From: Erwinia_E haradaeae_H
GTDB taxonomy: Bacteria; Pseudomonadota; Gammaproteobacteria; Enterobacterales; Enterobacteriaceae
Assembly (NCBI RefSeq): GCF_900698885.1
Contig: NZ_LR217705.1
Coordinates: forward strand, 124,001-188,000
Direction of reading: 5' to 3'
DNA length: 64,000 nucleotides
Shown: one piece after another, positions 50,632-60,954 of the stretch
Position numbering within the stretch: position 1 is the stretch's first letter
How the letters are laid out: every line of letters starts with the position of its first letter
Made by a program: the position numbers and the translations under genes
Notes under the pieces: generated by a model
Told to the model about the DNA's origin: nothing
Databases searched by the model: none
The model's input: the letters and a program-made list of their open reading frames with translations, nothing else

Positions 50632-51834
50632 TCATGTCGTTAATAATATTGCATCTCTTGCGATCATCAATTCTTCTTTGGTTGGTAAAACAAGAACCAC
50701 AAGACTATCATCTTTATTAATAAACCCAGATCGACCAAAACGAGTGACTACATTACGATCATGGTCTACCTTAACACCTAACAGATTTAATTTATTTAGT
50801 GTTAATTCACGAACCATATAAGAATTTTCTCCGATACCCCCAGTAAAAACAATTGCATCTAAGCGTCCATCCATCACTGCGGTATAGGATGCAATATATT
50901 TTGCAAGTCTATGACAGTAAACATCCATAGCACGTTTTGCATTGGTTTGAGATGAATAGTTATCCTCTAGATAACGACAATCATTAGTAACCTCGGTAAG
51001 ACCTAACAAGCCAGATTTATGGGTTAGCATGTGATTAATTGTATTTATGCTCATACCTAGTTTTTCATGTAAAAAAAATATGATAGCGGGGTCAATATCA
51101 CCACTACGACTCCCCATCACTAGACCTTCAAGTGGGGTTAGTCCCATAGAAGTATCCACACATCGACCTTTAAGAATAGCCGCAATTGAACTACCATTAC
51201 CTAGATGACACGTAATCATATGTAGTTCTTGCACTGATTTTTTTAGAAATTTGGCTGCTTCTTGCATTACATAATCATGACTAGTACCATGCGCTCCATA
51301 ACGACGTATACCGTATTCTTCGTATAACTTATAAGGTAATGCGTAGAGATAAGATGATTCTGGCATTGTTTGATGGAATGCAGTATCAAATACAGCAACA
51401 TTTTTATGAGATAAGTTTGGAAAGTTTTTTAGTGTTTCTGTAATACCAAGTATGTTTGCGGGGTTATGTAGTGGCGCAAATGATGATAATTGTTGAAGCT
51501 TTCGAAGAAATTGTTTATCAATAATTACGGAACGTGTAAACTTTGGGCCACCGTGCACAACACGATGCCCAATAGCATAAATTTGCTCTAAGAGTTTAGA
51601 TTGTGATTTTAAAATAGTATTTATTATAAAGTGCAAGACTTCCTTATGTTCTTTTTTATTTCCTAGATGTTGTGTTTTTGTAACATTATTCAATGTCCAA
51701 TGAATACATGTATCAGAAAGGTATAAGCATTCAGCTAAACCATATAAGTGCTTATAGCCATTTTTAGGGTCAATAATAGAAAATTTTAAGGAAGAACTCC
51801 CGCAATTAAGAACTAGAACTAATTTATTAGGCAT
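50632..51834 (-). CDS. ackA: acetate kinase
   Basis: Makes ATP and acetate from acetyl phosphate. It is 400 residues, exactly as in E. coli. ASKHA-fold motifs are VLNCGSSSLKFSII (about 7-20), GHRVVHGG (about 90-97), VFDTAFHQTMP, ITCHLGNGSSIAAI and VFTGGIGENS (about 329-338). The ATG at 51834 gives the family N-terminus MPNKLVLVLNCG; the frame is open 12 codons further up but without homology, and no clear ribosome site is seen. With pta it gives a substrate-level ATP route. Confidence 0.97.
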   Translation of the reverse strand: MPNKLVLVLNCGSSSLKFSIIDPKNGYKHLYGLAECLYLSDTCIHWTLNNVTKTQHLGNKKEHKEVLHFIINTILKSQSKLLEQIYAIGHRVVHGGPKFTRSVIIDKQFLRKLQQLSSFAPLHNPANILGITETLKNFPNLSHKNVAVFDTAFHQTMPESSYLYALPYKLYEEYGIRRYGAHGTSHDYVMQEAAKFLKKSVQELHMITCHLGNGSSIAAILKGRCVDTSMGLTPLEGLVMGSRSGDIDPAIIFFLHEKLGMSINTINHMLTHKSGLLGLTEVTNDCRYLEDNYSSQTNAKRAMDVYCHRLAKYIASYTAVMDGRLDAIVFTGGIGENSYMVRELTLNKLNLLGVKVDHDRNVVTRFGRSGFINKDDSLVVLVLPTKEELMIARDAILLTT

Positions 51835-52796
51835 ACTGAAGTCTTTATAATTAAAAGTAAAATGATCCAAGAAAATTACTATATTTTGTTATAAATTGAT
51901 ATATTTATTTATTTTTAATACAAAGATTATTGACCGTATGGTTACGGTGGGGTGATGTAATGGTAATTTTATTTATTTTATTTATTGGTTGATTTTGTAT
52001 GTTTTTAATAAAGACATTAGAATCATACACCATATATAAGCAGGATTAAAAATTTAATTATTTCTGCAGAATGCATATAGTAATATGTGATATGTTGTTG
52101 TGAATGTTCTTATTTTTGAGAAAAAATAAGAAATTTATACTTGGTAATTTAAAAGAAAGTATATAAGCTAGGCGCTTACTTTTCCTCAGTAAAAGTGTAG
52201 AATAGCTATAGAGGATCTTGTTGATCTTTATTACTTTAATGATTTTTATCATCGTCTAATTGTGTGTGAAAAAAGATAAAAACGAGTTTTATAATATATA
52301 TTACGATTATAAATCGTTTTAATCTCTTAAAAGGGAATGTATTCTTGACATAAGATCAATAAACTTGATGATTATTAGCCATTAAGAAATATATCTATAT
52401 AATAGTTGATAACGAATAGGAGAAAAAATGCATGTACATTTTATGAGTGCGGTCTCTATATGAGATTTTTCGGGGTTAAGTGATTAACTTGAAAATAAAA
52501 ATATCAAGAATAAAATATTGCAAGTGGTAGAGCATTATTTTTATTTGTATCCTAAATGTGTTTTTATTGCATGTAAAAATATTAAATGTTGTTAGAGATA
52601 TGCATTTATAGTTAAGTCTGCTAGAGACTTTATCTCATTAAATAAAATTAAGCGTATAGCCTAAAGCATAAGATTTTAATATCTATAATTACTAAGTATA
52701 GGTCTTTATTAATATTGTAATATTGATATATTCAATAGTGATATATTCATATATTTCAACCAGTGTTACTTAATATAAAATGCGATAGATATAATG
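51835..52796. other. spacer ackA to mutY (divergent)
   Basis: AT-rich. A 64-codon Lys/Ile-rich minus-strand frame (52058-52252) looks like chance. Promoters for ackA and mutY must lie here. Confidence 0.5.
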
Positions 52797-53849
52797 ATGC
52801 AAGCATCGTTTTTTTCAGAACGAGTTCTAAATTGGTACCATGACTATGGTCGTCATAATTTACCATGGCAGATAGATATAACGCCTTATACAGTTTGGTT
52901 ATCTGAGGTTATGTTACAGCAGACTTCAGTAACTACGGTGATACCTTATTTTAAACGTTTTAGGATTCGCTTTCCTACTATAAATAATTTAGCACAGGGA
53001 TCATTAGATGAGGTTTTATACTTTTGGTCTGGTCTCGGTTATTATGCGCGTGCGCGTAATTTATATAAAACAGCGACAATAATAGCTGAACAGTATGCTG
53101 GTATTTTCCCAACCACTATTGTAGAGATAATGGCTTTACCCGGAATTGGGCGTTCTACTGCTGGTGCTATTTTGTCCCTAGCATTAGGACAACGTGCATG
53201 TATTTTAGATGGAAACGTTAAGAGAGTGCTCTGTCGTTATTATGGTATACCGGGTTACTCTTTAACAGCAAAATTAAATCAATATTTATGGCGCATAAGT
53301 GAAATAGTCACCCCAGTACAAGATTTTGGACAATTTAATCAAGGCATGATGGATCTTGGAGCGGTTATTTGCGCTCCATCTAATCCCAAGTGTGCAATTT
53401 GTCCCTTACATGTTGATTGTTGTGCGAAAAAATATAATAACTTGGAATCTTTTCCAGGTAAGATATTTAGGAAGACAATGATTAAACGTACTAATTGGTT
53501 ATTACTTATACAACAAGGTGAGGAGATATGGTTAGATAAGAGGCCAATACATGGTTTATGGGGCGGGTTATTTTCATTCCCTCAGTACGAATCTATAGCT
53601 ACACTTAATCTGGCCCTTATTTATAAGAAGCTAGACATATATCCAATGCACCAGATGGATATGACTCAACATATTTTTAGTCATTTTTATCTTGATGCTA
53701 GACCTATGTGGATTAAATTGCCTTCTTCTTATGCGCCAGTAAATTATGGAGAAGGTTGCTGGTATAACTTATATAAGCCTCCTTGTGTTGGTCTCCCCTC
53801 ATTGGTGATTGGTTTACTAGATAAATTACGCTCGATACAGAATCTATAA
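52797..53849 (+). CDS. mutY: adenine DNA glycosylase MutY
   Basis: Removes adenine mispaired with 8-oxoguanine. It is 350 residues, as in E. coli. The catalytic Glu is in VWLSEVMLQQT (about 37), the HhH motif is LPGIGRSTAGAI (about 114-125) with catalytic Asp in MMDLGAVIC (about 138-139), and the 4Fe-4S loop is C-x6-C-x2-C-x5-C (CAPSNPKCAICPLHVDC). The C-terminal NUDIX-like domain (GLWGGLFSFPQ, HIFSHFYLD) is kept. Adjacent ATGs at 52794 and 52797; the second gives the MQAS family start. It heads mutY-yggX-mltC. Confidence 0.97.
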   Translation: MQASFFSERVLNWYHDYGRHNLPWQIDITPYTVWLSEVMLQQTSVTTVIPYFKRFRIRFPTINNLAQGSLDEVLYFWSGLGYYARARNLYKTATIIAEQYAGIFPTTIVEIMALPGIGRSTAGAILSLALGQRACILDGNVKRVLCRYYGIPGYSLTAKLNQYLWRISEIVTPVQDFGQFNQGMMDLGAVICAPSNPKCAICPLHVDCCAKKYNNLESFPGKIFRKTMIKRTNWLLLIQQGEEIWLDKRPIHGLWGGLFSFPQYESIATLNLALIYKKLDIYPMHQMDMTQHIFSHFYLDARPMWIKLPSSYAPVNYGEGCWYNLYKPPCVGLPSLVIGLLDKLRSIQNL

Positions 53850-53881
53850 AATAGCAAGAAAATTATACATAAGGACAAACT

Positions 53882-54163
53882 ATGAGTCGAACGATTTTCT
53901 GTACATTTTTGCAGCGTAACGCCTTAGGTCAGGATTATCAGTTGTATCCTGGTAATATAGGTCAGCGTATTTTTAATGAGATATCTGCAGAAGCATGGAG
54001 GCAATGGATGGACAGGCAGACTATAATTATTAATGAAAGAAAATTGAGCATGCTTGATATAAAGCACCGACAAGTAATAGAAAAAGAAATGATTGCCTTT
54101 CTATTCAAAACACGCAAGATTAATATTACTGAAGAGTATGGTTTTCGAGCAGAAGAATCGTAG
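53882..54163 (+). CDS. yggX: Fe(2+)-trafficking / oxidative damage protection protein YggX
   Basis: Small protein linked to iron handling and Fe-S cluster protection. It is 93 residues (E. coli 91). MSRTIFCTFLQRNALGQDYQLYPG (residues 1-24, Cys7 kept), RIFNEISAEAWRQWMDRQTIIINE and MLDIKHRQVIEKEMIAFLF are typical. AAGGA precedes the ATG. It lies 32 bases after mutY and 7 bases before mltC, the E. coli order. It makes sense beside MutY, which needs a Fe-S cluster. Confidence 0.96.
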   Translation: MSRTIFCTFLQRNALGQDYQLYPGNIGQRIFNEISAEAWRQWMDRQTIIINERKLSMLDIKHRQVIEKEMIAFLFKTRKINITEEYGFRAEES

Positions 54164-54170
54164 GCGCTTC

Positions 54171-55295
54171 ATGCGAAAAACGTTTTATATATGGACAGAT
54201 ATTCACATAATAAAAAAATTTTTTTCTATATTGGCATTTATCCCGGTATCAATATTATTAATATCTTGCTCACAGAAAACACATGAGGCTTTATGCAGGG
54301 GGTTAATTAAGGATACGAATGGTTTCGATATCTTAATGGAACAATTTTCCAATAATATTGAAATCCTTTGGGGAAGAAGCGAAGTTCTTATCCCTGGTCC
54401 GAAAGATTATATAAAGTACAGTGACCAGTGTCACACTCGTAGTCACATTAACTTTGAGGCTGGTAGGATTACTCTATCAACTATCGTACACCGGAATCCT
54501 ATCGCTTGTTTACGGCAGGCTATTGTCAATCTTCTTCTCATGAGTAAAGATTCTTGTGATACGCATCTTTCTTTTATAAAAGATATATCTAAAGAGAATC
54601 AAGAGCCACTTCTTTATGGGCAGGTTTTAGATAATACTGGAAGATTAATCGATAGCCAAAAGATAGCAGCGATGTATGCTGATTATCTGATACAAAATAA
54701 ACGAGAGTATCGATATTCTAACTTACACGTGGTTTGGTCGGTGACTATTCCCATGGTATCCGATCATATCGACCAACGAGCACATAAATATTTACCTATG
54801 GTGCAAAAAATAGCACAACGTTATGGTGTGTCTAAATCTCTGATTTTAGCTATCATCAAAATTGAATCTAGTTTTAATCCATATGCTGTTAGTCATTCTA
54901 ATGCGCTAGGTTTGATGCAAATCGTACAGAATACAGCAGGGCTAGATGTTTTTCGAATGCACGGAAAAACTGGTCAACCGAGTCGGAGATATTTATTAGA
55001 TCCAGAAAATAATATCGATACTGGAGCGGCTTATCTATTTTTATTGCAGAGAAATTATCTCTCTGCTATTAAAAATCCTATTTCGAGATTGTATGCAGTA
55101 ATTACTGCATACCACAGTGGTTCTGGTAGCGTTCTTCGAGTGTTTTCTAGTAATAAAAATCGTGCGATTTATATTATAAACACACTTTCTCCAGCTGAAG
55201 TGTATCACATACTTATCAGTAAACATCCTACAGCTGAATCACGACGATATTTACATAAGGTATATCATGCACAAAAATCTTATAATCTTTATTAA
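54171..55295 (+). CDS. mltC: membrane-bound lytic murein transglycosylase C
   Basis: Outer-membrane lipoprotein that cleaves peptidoglycan glycan strands. It is 374 residues (E. coli 359). A hydrophobic signal ends in a lipobox, ILLISC (Cys near residue 33, after a longer than usual basic N-terminus). The unique MltC domain (KDTNGFDILMEQF ... FLYGQV-type LLYGQVLDNTGR) precedes the GH23 domain with catalytic Glu in IKIESSFNPYAVS, then NALGLMQIVQ. The usual AYNGG motif reads AYHSG. The ATG at 54171 is 7 bases after yggX; earlier in-frame codons overlap yggX and are not homologous. Confidence 0.94.
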   Translation: MRKTFYIWTDIHIIKKFFSILAFIPVSILLISCSQKTHEALCRGLIKDTNGFDILMEQFSNNIEILWGRSEVLIPGPKDYIKYSDQCHTRSHINFEAGRITLSTIVHRNPIACLRQAIVNLLLMSKDSCDTHLSFIKDISKENQEPLLYGQVLDNTGRLIDSQKIAAMYADYLIQNKREYRYSNLHVVWSVTIPMVSDHIDQRAHKYLPMVQKIAQRYGVSKSLILAIIKIESSFNPYAVSHSNALGLMQIVQNTAGLDVFRMHGKTGQPSRRYLLDPENNIDTGAAYLFLLQRNYLSAIKNPISRLYAVITAYHSGSGSVLRVFSSNKNRAIYIINTLSPAEVYHILISKHPTAESRRYLHKVYHAQKSYNLY

Positions 55296-56559
55296 TTACA
55301 GTTGTTTAATCATTATTCTGAATATATAATATAAATGATTGATTTTACTACTTATGTCAGTCAATTGTATTAACTACGTATTTTGATATATATCAAATAT
55401 AGATAGATATTTTAATATCTATTTAATTTTAACTTTAATAGAGATAAGTTTTAATACTTTAAGTTTTATCATAAATGTCTTTTTGATGTGATTTGCGAAT
55501 TTTATTAGAATCGTATATAATATATTATAATTTATAATAATGATTATTGAATGTAATGTTATTATTAATAGTAATATTATACTAGCAATAATTTATTTAT
55601 CTATTATTTTATGGATATTATTTTATAGATAAAGTTAAAACATTATTACTAATTCTTTTATTAAAGATTAAAGATAATATCTTTATATCCTATAAAGACT
55701 ATTTATTATTTTGGTTTCAAAAGAATAAACAAATTTGATATAGATAAAACCAATACTTATTATATGCATTTATAATAGGGAGGGGGATACTTTATAATAT
55801 AAAGAATATTTTATGTTTAACTATATCAGGTAAAACTTAGATTTAGCTGCGAATGAGAATTAATTTAAAACACAGAACACATGCCCATGTTACTGTAATT
55901 GTTAGGTAAGTTTACTGGCACGTACGAGATAAGATTTATTAGTATTCACCGATCACAAAAGTATTTACATTTTATTTTGAGGTAATATACCTTTACTATG
56001 AGCTCTGAATAAAATCTAGCATATATATGAAATTATGGATTTAGTTTTGATTGATTTGAGCAGACACTAAATGTACTGAAAAAACTTTGTTAATATGAAT
56101 ATATGCATAGATTTTTTTTGGATGTATTATGGGTTTCATCAAATAGCATGTTAAGATTTTTTAATCTATTTATTAGGATACATAAAAGTATGTGACTCAT
56201 AATATCGGTATAATAAATTACAGTAAAATAGCACTTGATTTGCTAAGTGCATAATCAGATTATGTCTTGTAATTTTTAAAATTAGTAATTATTGCTATTC
56301 TTTTTTAGTTAAAAATATTTTAATGCACACTCTAGATGTGATACTTTTATTATAAATTATTATAAATATAGCGCATCATTGAGTGTATTATCAAAATAAA
56401 CTCACAGGGTTGGTGTAATAAACCAAAATTAGATATCAGATATAATCTGTATTATTGAATTTATATTAGATAAAGTACTTTTGAACTGTATAAAATACAG
56501 AAATATAAAATAGTAAAACTTCTATAATTCTCACTGATATTTTGTAAATGAGATAACCA
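55296..56559. other. 1.3-kb spacer mltC to rnt
   Basis: Very AT-rich. An exact FNR-type dyad TTGAT-ATAT-ATCAA lies at 55383-55396, far from any start codon. No gene recognised. Confidence 0.5.
55383..55396. promoter_or_regulatory. FNR-consensus-like dyad
   Basis: Exact match to TTGAT-N4-ATCAA, 88 bases after mltC and more than 1.1 kb before rnt. Probably chance or a relic. Confidence 0.15.
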
Positions 56560-57210
56560 ATGCATGATTCAAATGCGCCAAATTCCATGTTAAGTAGTCG
56601 TTTCCGTGGTTTTTATCCAGTAGTTATTGATGTAGAGACTGCAGGGTTTGATCCTAGGACTAATGCTTTATTAGAAATCGCTGTGATTACACTGAAAATG
56701 GATAACTATGGCTGGCTTGGAAAGGATGATATACTGCATTTTCATGTTAAACCATTCCCAGGGTTAACGATTCACCCTGAAGCCCTGGTATTCAATGGTA
56801 TTGATCCAGGTAATCCTTTACGTGGTGCAGTTCCTGAATCAGAGGCGTTACATGCTATTTTTAAACTTGTTCGAAAGGGGATGACAAAGAGTGGGTGCAA
56901 TCGAGCCGTAGTAGTAGCTCATAATGCTATATTTGATTTAAATTTCATAAATGCTGCAATTGAACGTGCTAGTTTAAAACGAAATCCTTTTCATCCTTTT
57001 GTGACCTTTGATACTGCAGCTTTAAGTGGGTTAGTTCTTGGTCAAACCGTTTTAGCAAAAGCATGTAATATAGCTGGTATACCATTTGATAACGCGCAAG
57101 CACATTCGGCATTATATGATACGATGCAAACTGCAAATTTATTTTGTGAACTTGTAAATCGCTGGAAGCGTCTTGGCGGTTGGCCGATTACTTCAGTGAT
57201 AGCATTGTAA
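56560..57210 (+). CDS. rnt: ribonuclease T
   Basis: DnaQ-like (DEDD) exoribonuclease that finishes 3' ends of tRNA and other stable RNA. It is 216 residues (E. coli 215). Exo I is VVIDVETAGFDP (Asp and Glu about 24 and 26), Exo II VVAHNAIFDLNFI, and Exo III AHSALYDTMQTANLF. FRGFYPV and NRWKRLGGWP flank the domain as in RNase T. A GAGATAACC site precedes the ATG. It stands alone; the E. coli neighbour gloA is not visible. Confidence 0.97.
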   Translation: MHDSNAPNSMLSSRFRGFYPVVIDVETAGFDPRTNALLEIAVITLKMDNYGWLGKDDILHFHVKPFPGLTIHPEALVFNGIDPGNPLRGAVPESEALHAIFKLVRKGMTKSGCNRAVVVAHNAIFDLNFINAAIERASLKRNPFHPFVTFDTAALSGLVLGQTVLAKACNIAGIPFDNAQAHSALYDTMQTANLFCELVNRWKRLGGWPITSVIAL

Positions 57211-58343
57211 ATCTTACTTTATAATTTTTTATTATTCTCCACAACAGCACCTATTAGGTTGCTACTGCTATTCATCCTCCTATCAGTAATTATGTTTTTA
57301 AAAGAAATTTACCAAATTAAAGTGTATATTTTCACAATTTACTATTTTACAGTACTTGTACTTTATGTTGGAGATAAGTAAAAGGAATTGTAAAATACAC
57401 TATATAAATGTTCTGCTAAAAACAAGCGTATATCTTAACTAGATATACGCCATTAGATAACTATATATATTTGCATAATTCATATTTTTATTTTTTAAAT
57501 TGTAATCTTATTTTAAAAGTGTTCTATCATCTGATAAAGAAAAATTTTAATACTGAACATTAAGACATTGTTATATTTTATAGATAATTATATATAAATA
57601 GAAAATAGAAAATAAGATAAACATTAGATGTTATCTATGCCAAAAATAGTATTTAATTATTAGTTTTTTATTGGTCTGGAAATTATCCAACTGGTTTTAT
57701 TAATATTTGTACAATATCTTTTTTTATATGTAGAATCCTTATCATCCTTGAATAAAATATTACTCAAGTGTTGTGATACTAGGTTAGTACAATGCAATTT
57801 AAAAATTAATCAGGCGTTCTATTTTTTTGAATATTTCTAATACTCGAATATTATTATAGATTGCATTTAATATGAGGAAGATGGTAACCCATTATTGGGA
57901 ACAGTGAGAATTGTTGTGTTCATCCTATAAGGATTCATTTTGTATTGATATGGATATAATGATATCATGTGATCATGTAATTAAGGTTACAATTGTTGGA
58001 AATTCATGCTAAAAAACTATTTTTAGTGCAATTTTTATTAGTTAAATTTATTTATTTATGCTACTGAATATATTATATAGATAACTTTTCATATTATATC
58101 ATATAGATGATGGATTCTTATCCTAAAGCAGGAATATAACTATTTCCATTAAGAAATTAAGAATTTCTTTTAACATAGAACATAGAACTTAGATAGTTAT
58201 AATGTTTATTGTTTGCAATATAATCAATGATATTAATCACTATATTTATCATCGTCAATATAAGTTTTAGCCTTATGACAATATTATTTTTAACATTTTT
58301 CAAAAAGCTTTCCACAAATTGTGAAGCTAGAAAATTTTTTGTT
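57211..58343. other. 1.1-kb spacer rnt to ygdQ (convergent)
   Basis: AT-rich, no gene or strong hairpin recognised. Confidence 0.5.
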
Positions 58344-59054
58344 TTAATAGGTTTGTTTTTTATTTTGCAAAATTCTTATAATTTCTATTGATGTTGAAAA
58401 AAATATCGCAAAATAAATATAATTTTTTTCAAAATAAATTTCAAAGCCTTCTAATATCAATGTCATGCCAATTAGAATAAGAGAAGTAAGTGCTAAAATT
58501 TTTATTGAGGGATTATTTTGAATATACTGATTAATTATTTTCGAAAAAAACATCATTATTATAGCAGAAATAACTACAGCTATCATCATTATGACTAGGT
58601 CATTAGATAAACCAATTGCAGTTATAATTGAGTCTAAACTAAAAATCATATCTAGTAGGATAATTTGCATTATCGTCCATACGAGATGAGATGCATAAGT
58701 TTTTTTTGAGAATATTAAATTTTTCATATTTTTGTAAAGTTCAACGCTAGAGTTAAAGACTAGAAAAAACCCTCCGCATAATAATATAATATCATGTATT
58801 GAAAAATGATGATCCATCACGGTACATGCTTGATTAGTTAGGTGTATTGTCCAAGTCATAGACGTTAACAGCACGAGCCTTATCAGCATAGCTATAGACA
58901 TTCCTATACAACGAACGGTGTGTTGCTGATTTCTAGGTAATTTTTCAACTATTAGCAATAGGAAAATAATATTATCAATCCCAAGAATAATTTCAAGGAG
59001 CGTTAACGTGCCAAGAGTTAACCATGTGTTAGGATCAGTAATCCAGTCATACAT
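58344..59054 (-). CDS. ygdQ: TerC-family integral membrane protein (YgdQ type)
   Basis: Multi-pass inner-membrane protein of the TerC superfamily. It is 236 residues (E. coli YgdQ 237). About seven hydrophobic segments are seen. The N-terminal ITDPNTWLTLGTLTLLEIILGIDN-type block with acidic residues in membrane helices (LEIILGIDNIIF, and MIFSLDSIITAIGL near 137) matches YgdQ and suggests metal-ion binding or transport. The precise substrate is not established, though the wider family is linked to Mn and other metals. No other gene is close; in E. coli it lies near mutH. Confidence 0.87.
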   Translation of the reverse strand: MYDWITDPNTWLTLGTLTLLEIILGIDNIIFLLLIVEKLPRNQQHTVRCIGMSIAMLIRLVLLTSMTWTIHLTNQACTVMDHHFSIHDIILLCGGFFLVFNSSVELYKNMKNLIFSKKTYASHLVWTIMQIILLDMIFSLDSIITAIGLSNDLVIMMIAVVISAIIMMFFSKIINQYIQNNPSIKILALTSLILIGMTLILEGFEIYFEKNYIYFAIFFSTSIEIIRILQNKKQTY

Positions 59055-59771
59055 TTTTTAGGTTTCCTAAAACTAAAGCGTTAAATTTAACATCCATTCA
59101 ATTAGAGAGTGGATCTACAATAATAGGAGCAGCTACACCCTATATAGTGCACATCAATTATAGAATCTTAATTAAATAATATGATATATAAAGAAGATCT
59201 TATATAATCAATGGTTTAAATTCAGGTAATAAAGAAAAGATTAGATAAAATTCTAATTAAATCGATTTTACCTTTAAAGTGACTTTAGAGTATTTATGCT
59301 AATTAATAAAGAATAAAGAGTTTTAAAATAAAAACTGTCTTGAGGTAAGATAGACAATAGTTTACGTCTTGCAAAGACTCTTTTATGAAATTTTTTATAA
59401 AAACATTTTAGAAAAATAATTTTTAGATAGTGCATTCATGGCATAAATGTGTAAATATATAATATTTAAGTTAATAAGACTGCTTATTTAATTTTTCCAG
59501 TAAGATAAAGATACATTATAGGTACAATATAACGTCGTAGGTACATGACATGTAATATGTTTTGATAACATAATGTTTAGTTTTGTTTGATATTATGATT
59601 TCTATCAGGCTCTTCTAGGTATCTGAAATATTATGACTTTTTAATATGATATCTAAAATGTGTAATATAGATTTGGATTGTAACTTGATGCTATATTATA
59701 AGATAGTCGAATATATAGACGGATTTTCTTGTTATCTAATTGACCTTATAGTTTACACCAGAGTAAAGATC
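59055..59771. other. spacer ygdQ to trmB (divergent)
   Basis: AT-rich; both promoters should lie here. The trmB frame stays open up to 59646 but those codons do not resemble TrmB. Confidence 0.5.
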
Positions 59772-60491
59772 ATGACGAATCATCTTATTGCGCAAGATTG
59801 CTATAAAAAACATTATCCTACGCATCGGGTACTTAGTTTTGTTAGCAGAAACAGGCATTACACTAAGGGTCAAAAACTAGCTTTAGAGCAATTATTGCCA
59901 CAGATAGGTATCGAATATCAGTTACAACCAATTGAATTTTACGATATATTTGGATGTAATGCACCAGTAGTATTAGAGATTGGTTTTGGGATGGGTTCTT
60001 CTCTGGTAGATATGGCTAAAAGTAATTCTAAAAAAAATTTTTTTGGTATTGAGGTTTATAGACCAGGTGTCGGGGCTTGCTTAATAAAAGCTCGCGCGGA
60101 GTGCATTACTAATCTTCGCTTGATATGTTACGACGCAGTAGCGGTTCTAGAGACCATGATATCCTCAAATACTTTAGATGCAGTACAGCTTTTTTTTCCA
60201 GACCCATGGCAAAAAAGGCGTCATAATAAGCGACGCATTGTGCAGACTCCTTTTGCTAAATTAGTGCTCAAAAAATTAAAATTGGGTGGTACATTTCATA
60301 TAGCAACTGACTGTAAATCTTACGCTGAATATATGTTGATGGTCATTAATAGCATATATGGTTATAAAAATTGCTCTGATAATGGTGATTGGATACAGCG
60401 CCCGGCATTCAGACCATATACTAAATTTGAGAAAAAAGGGGAAAAATTAGGGCATAAGGTATGGGACTTAATGTTTGAACGAGTAATTTAA
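59772..60491 (+). CDS. trmB: tRNA (guanine-N7-)-methyltransferase
   Basis: SAM-dependent enzyme making m7G46 in tRNA. It is 239 residues from the ATG at 59772, exactly the E. coli length; the open frame extends 42 codons upstream without homology. The SAM motif is VLEIGFGMGSSLVDMA (about 64-79), with GIEVYRPGVGACL, FPDPWQKRRHNKRRIVQ (about 143-159) and TKFEKKGEKLGHKVWDLMFER at the end. In E. coli trmB is adjacent to mutY; here they are 6 kb apart. Confidence 0.95.
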   Translation: MTNHLIAQDCYKKHYPTHRVLSFVSRNRHYTKGQKLALEQLLPQIGIEYQLQPIEFYDIFGCNAPVVLEIGFGMGSSLVDMAKSNSKKNFFGIEVYRPGVGACLIKARAECITNLRLICYDAVAVLETMISSNTLDAVQLFFPDPWQKRRHNKRRIVQTPFAKLVLKKLKLGGTFHIATDCKSYAEYMLMVINSIYGYKNCSDNGDWIQRPAFRPYTKFEKKGEKLGHKVWDLMFERVI

Positions 60492-60649
60492 TGGTTACAT
60501 TATAAATTACGTCACCCTTATTTTTTAGAAAATCAATATAGCTTGTCAGAGTTGTGGATATGCAGGGAAGATAAAGAAATTAAGATATAACTTGGCAATT
60601 GAATTTTTATAGTAGAACGACGTTTACTAGAACGACTGTTTATCTATAT

Positions 60650-60689
60650 AAGTACCTTATGATACAGATAAGTACCTTATGATACAGAT
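60650..60689. repeat. 20-base exact tandem duplication
   Basis: AAGTACCTTATGATACAGAT occurs twice back to back (60650-60669, 60670-60689), about 270 bases before thrS. Confidence 0.92.
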
Positions 60690-60820
60690 GAAGCTGACAA
60701 AAGGTTACGAGTCTGATCATACAAAATGATTTCATTTTATTTTAATTAAGATACAGACTAATAAAAATCTGTTGCACTATTTATTTTATTTATTAACAAA
60801 AACACTATATTTTCCACTAT

Positions 60821-60885
60821 AATAATTAACTGACGTAATTAATTAACTGACGTAATAATTAACTGACGTAATAATTAACTGACGT
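60821..60885. repeat. four tandem copies of a 16-17-base unit before thrS
   Basis: AATAATTAACTGACGT at 60821-60836, a 17-base variant (AATTAATTAACTGACGT) at 60837-60853, then exact 16-base copies at 60854-60869 and 60870-60885. The array ends 69 bases before the thrS ATG, so it lies in the leader or promoter region. Copy number could vary between strains. Confidence 0.92.
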
Positions 60886-60954
60886 TAATATCTAATAGTT
60901 GTGATTTGTGATATTGTAATCAATAGTTACATTATGAATCAATAAGGATGTTTC

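Larger units (their letters stand above)
60492..60954. other. thrS upstream region with two tandem repeats
   Basis: 463 bases before thrS that carry a 20-base duplication (60650-60689) and four copies of a 16-17-base unit (60821-60885). It should contain the thrS promoter and leader. The tRNA-like thrS operator known from E. coli could not be confirmed by eye. Confidence 0.6.
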
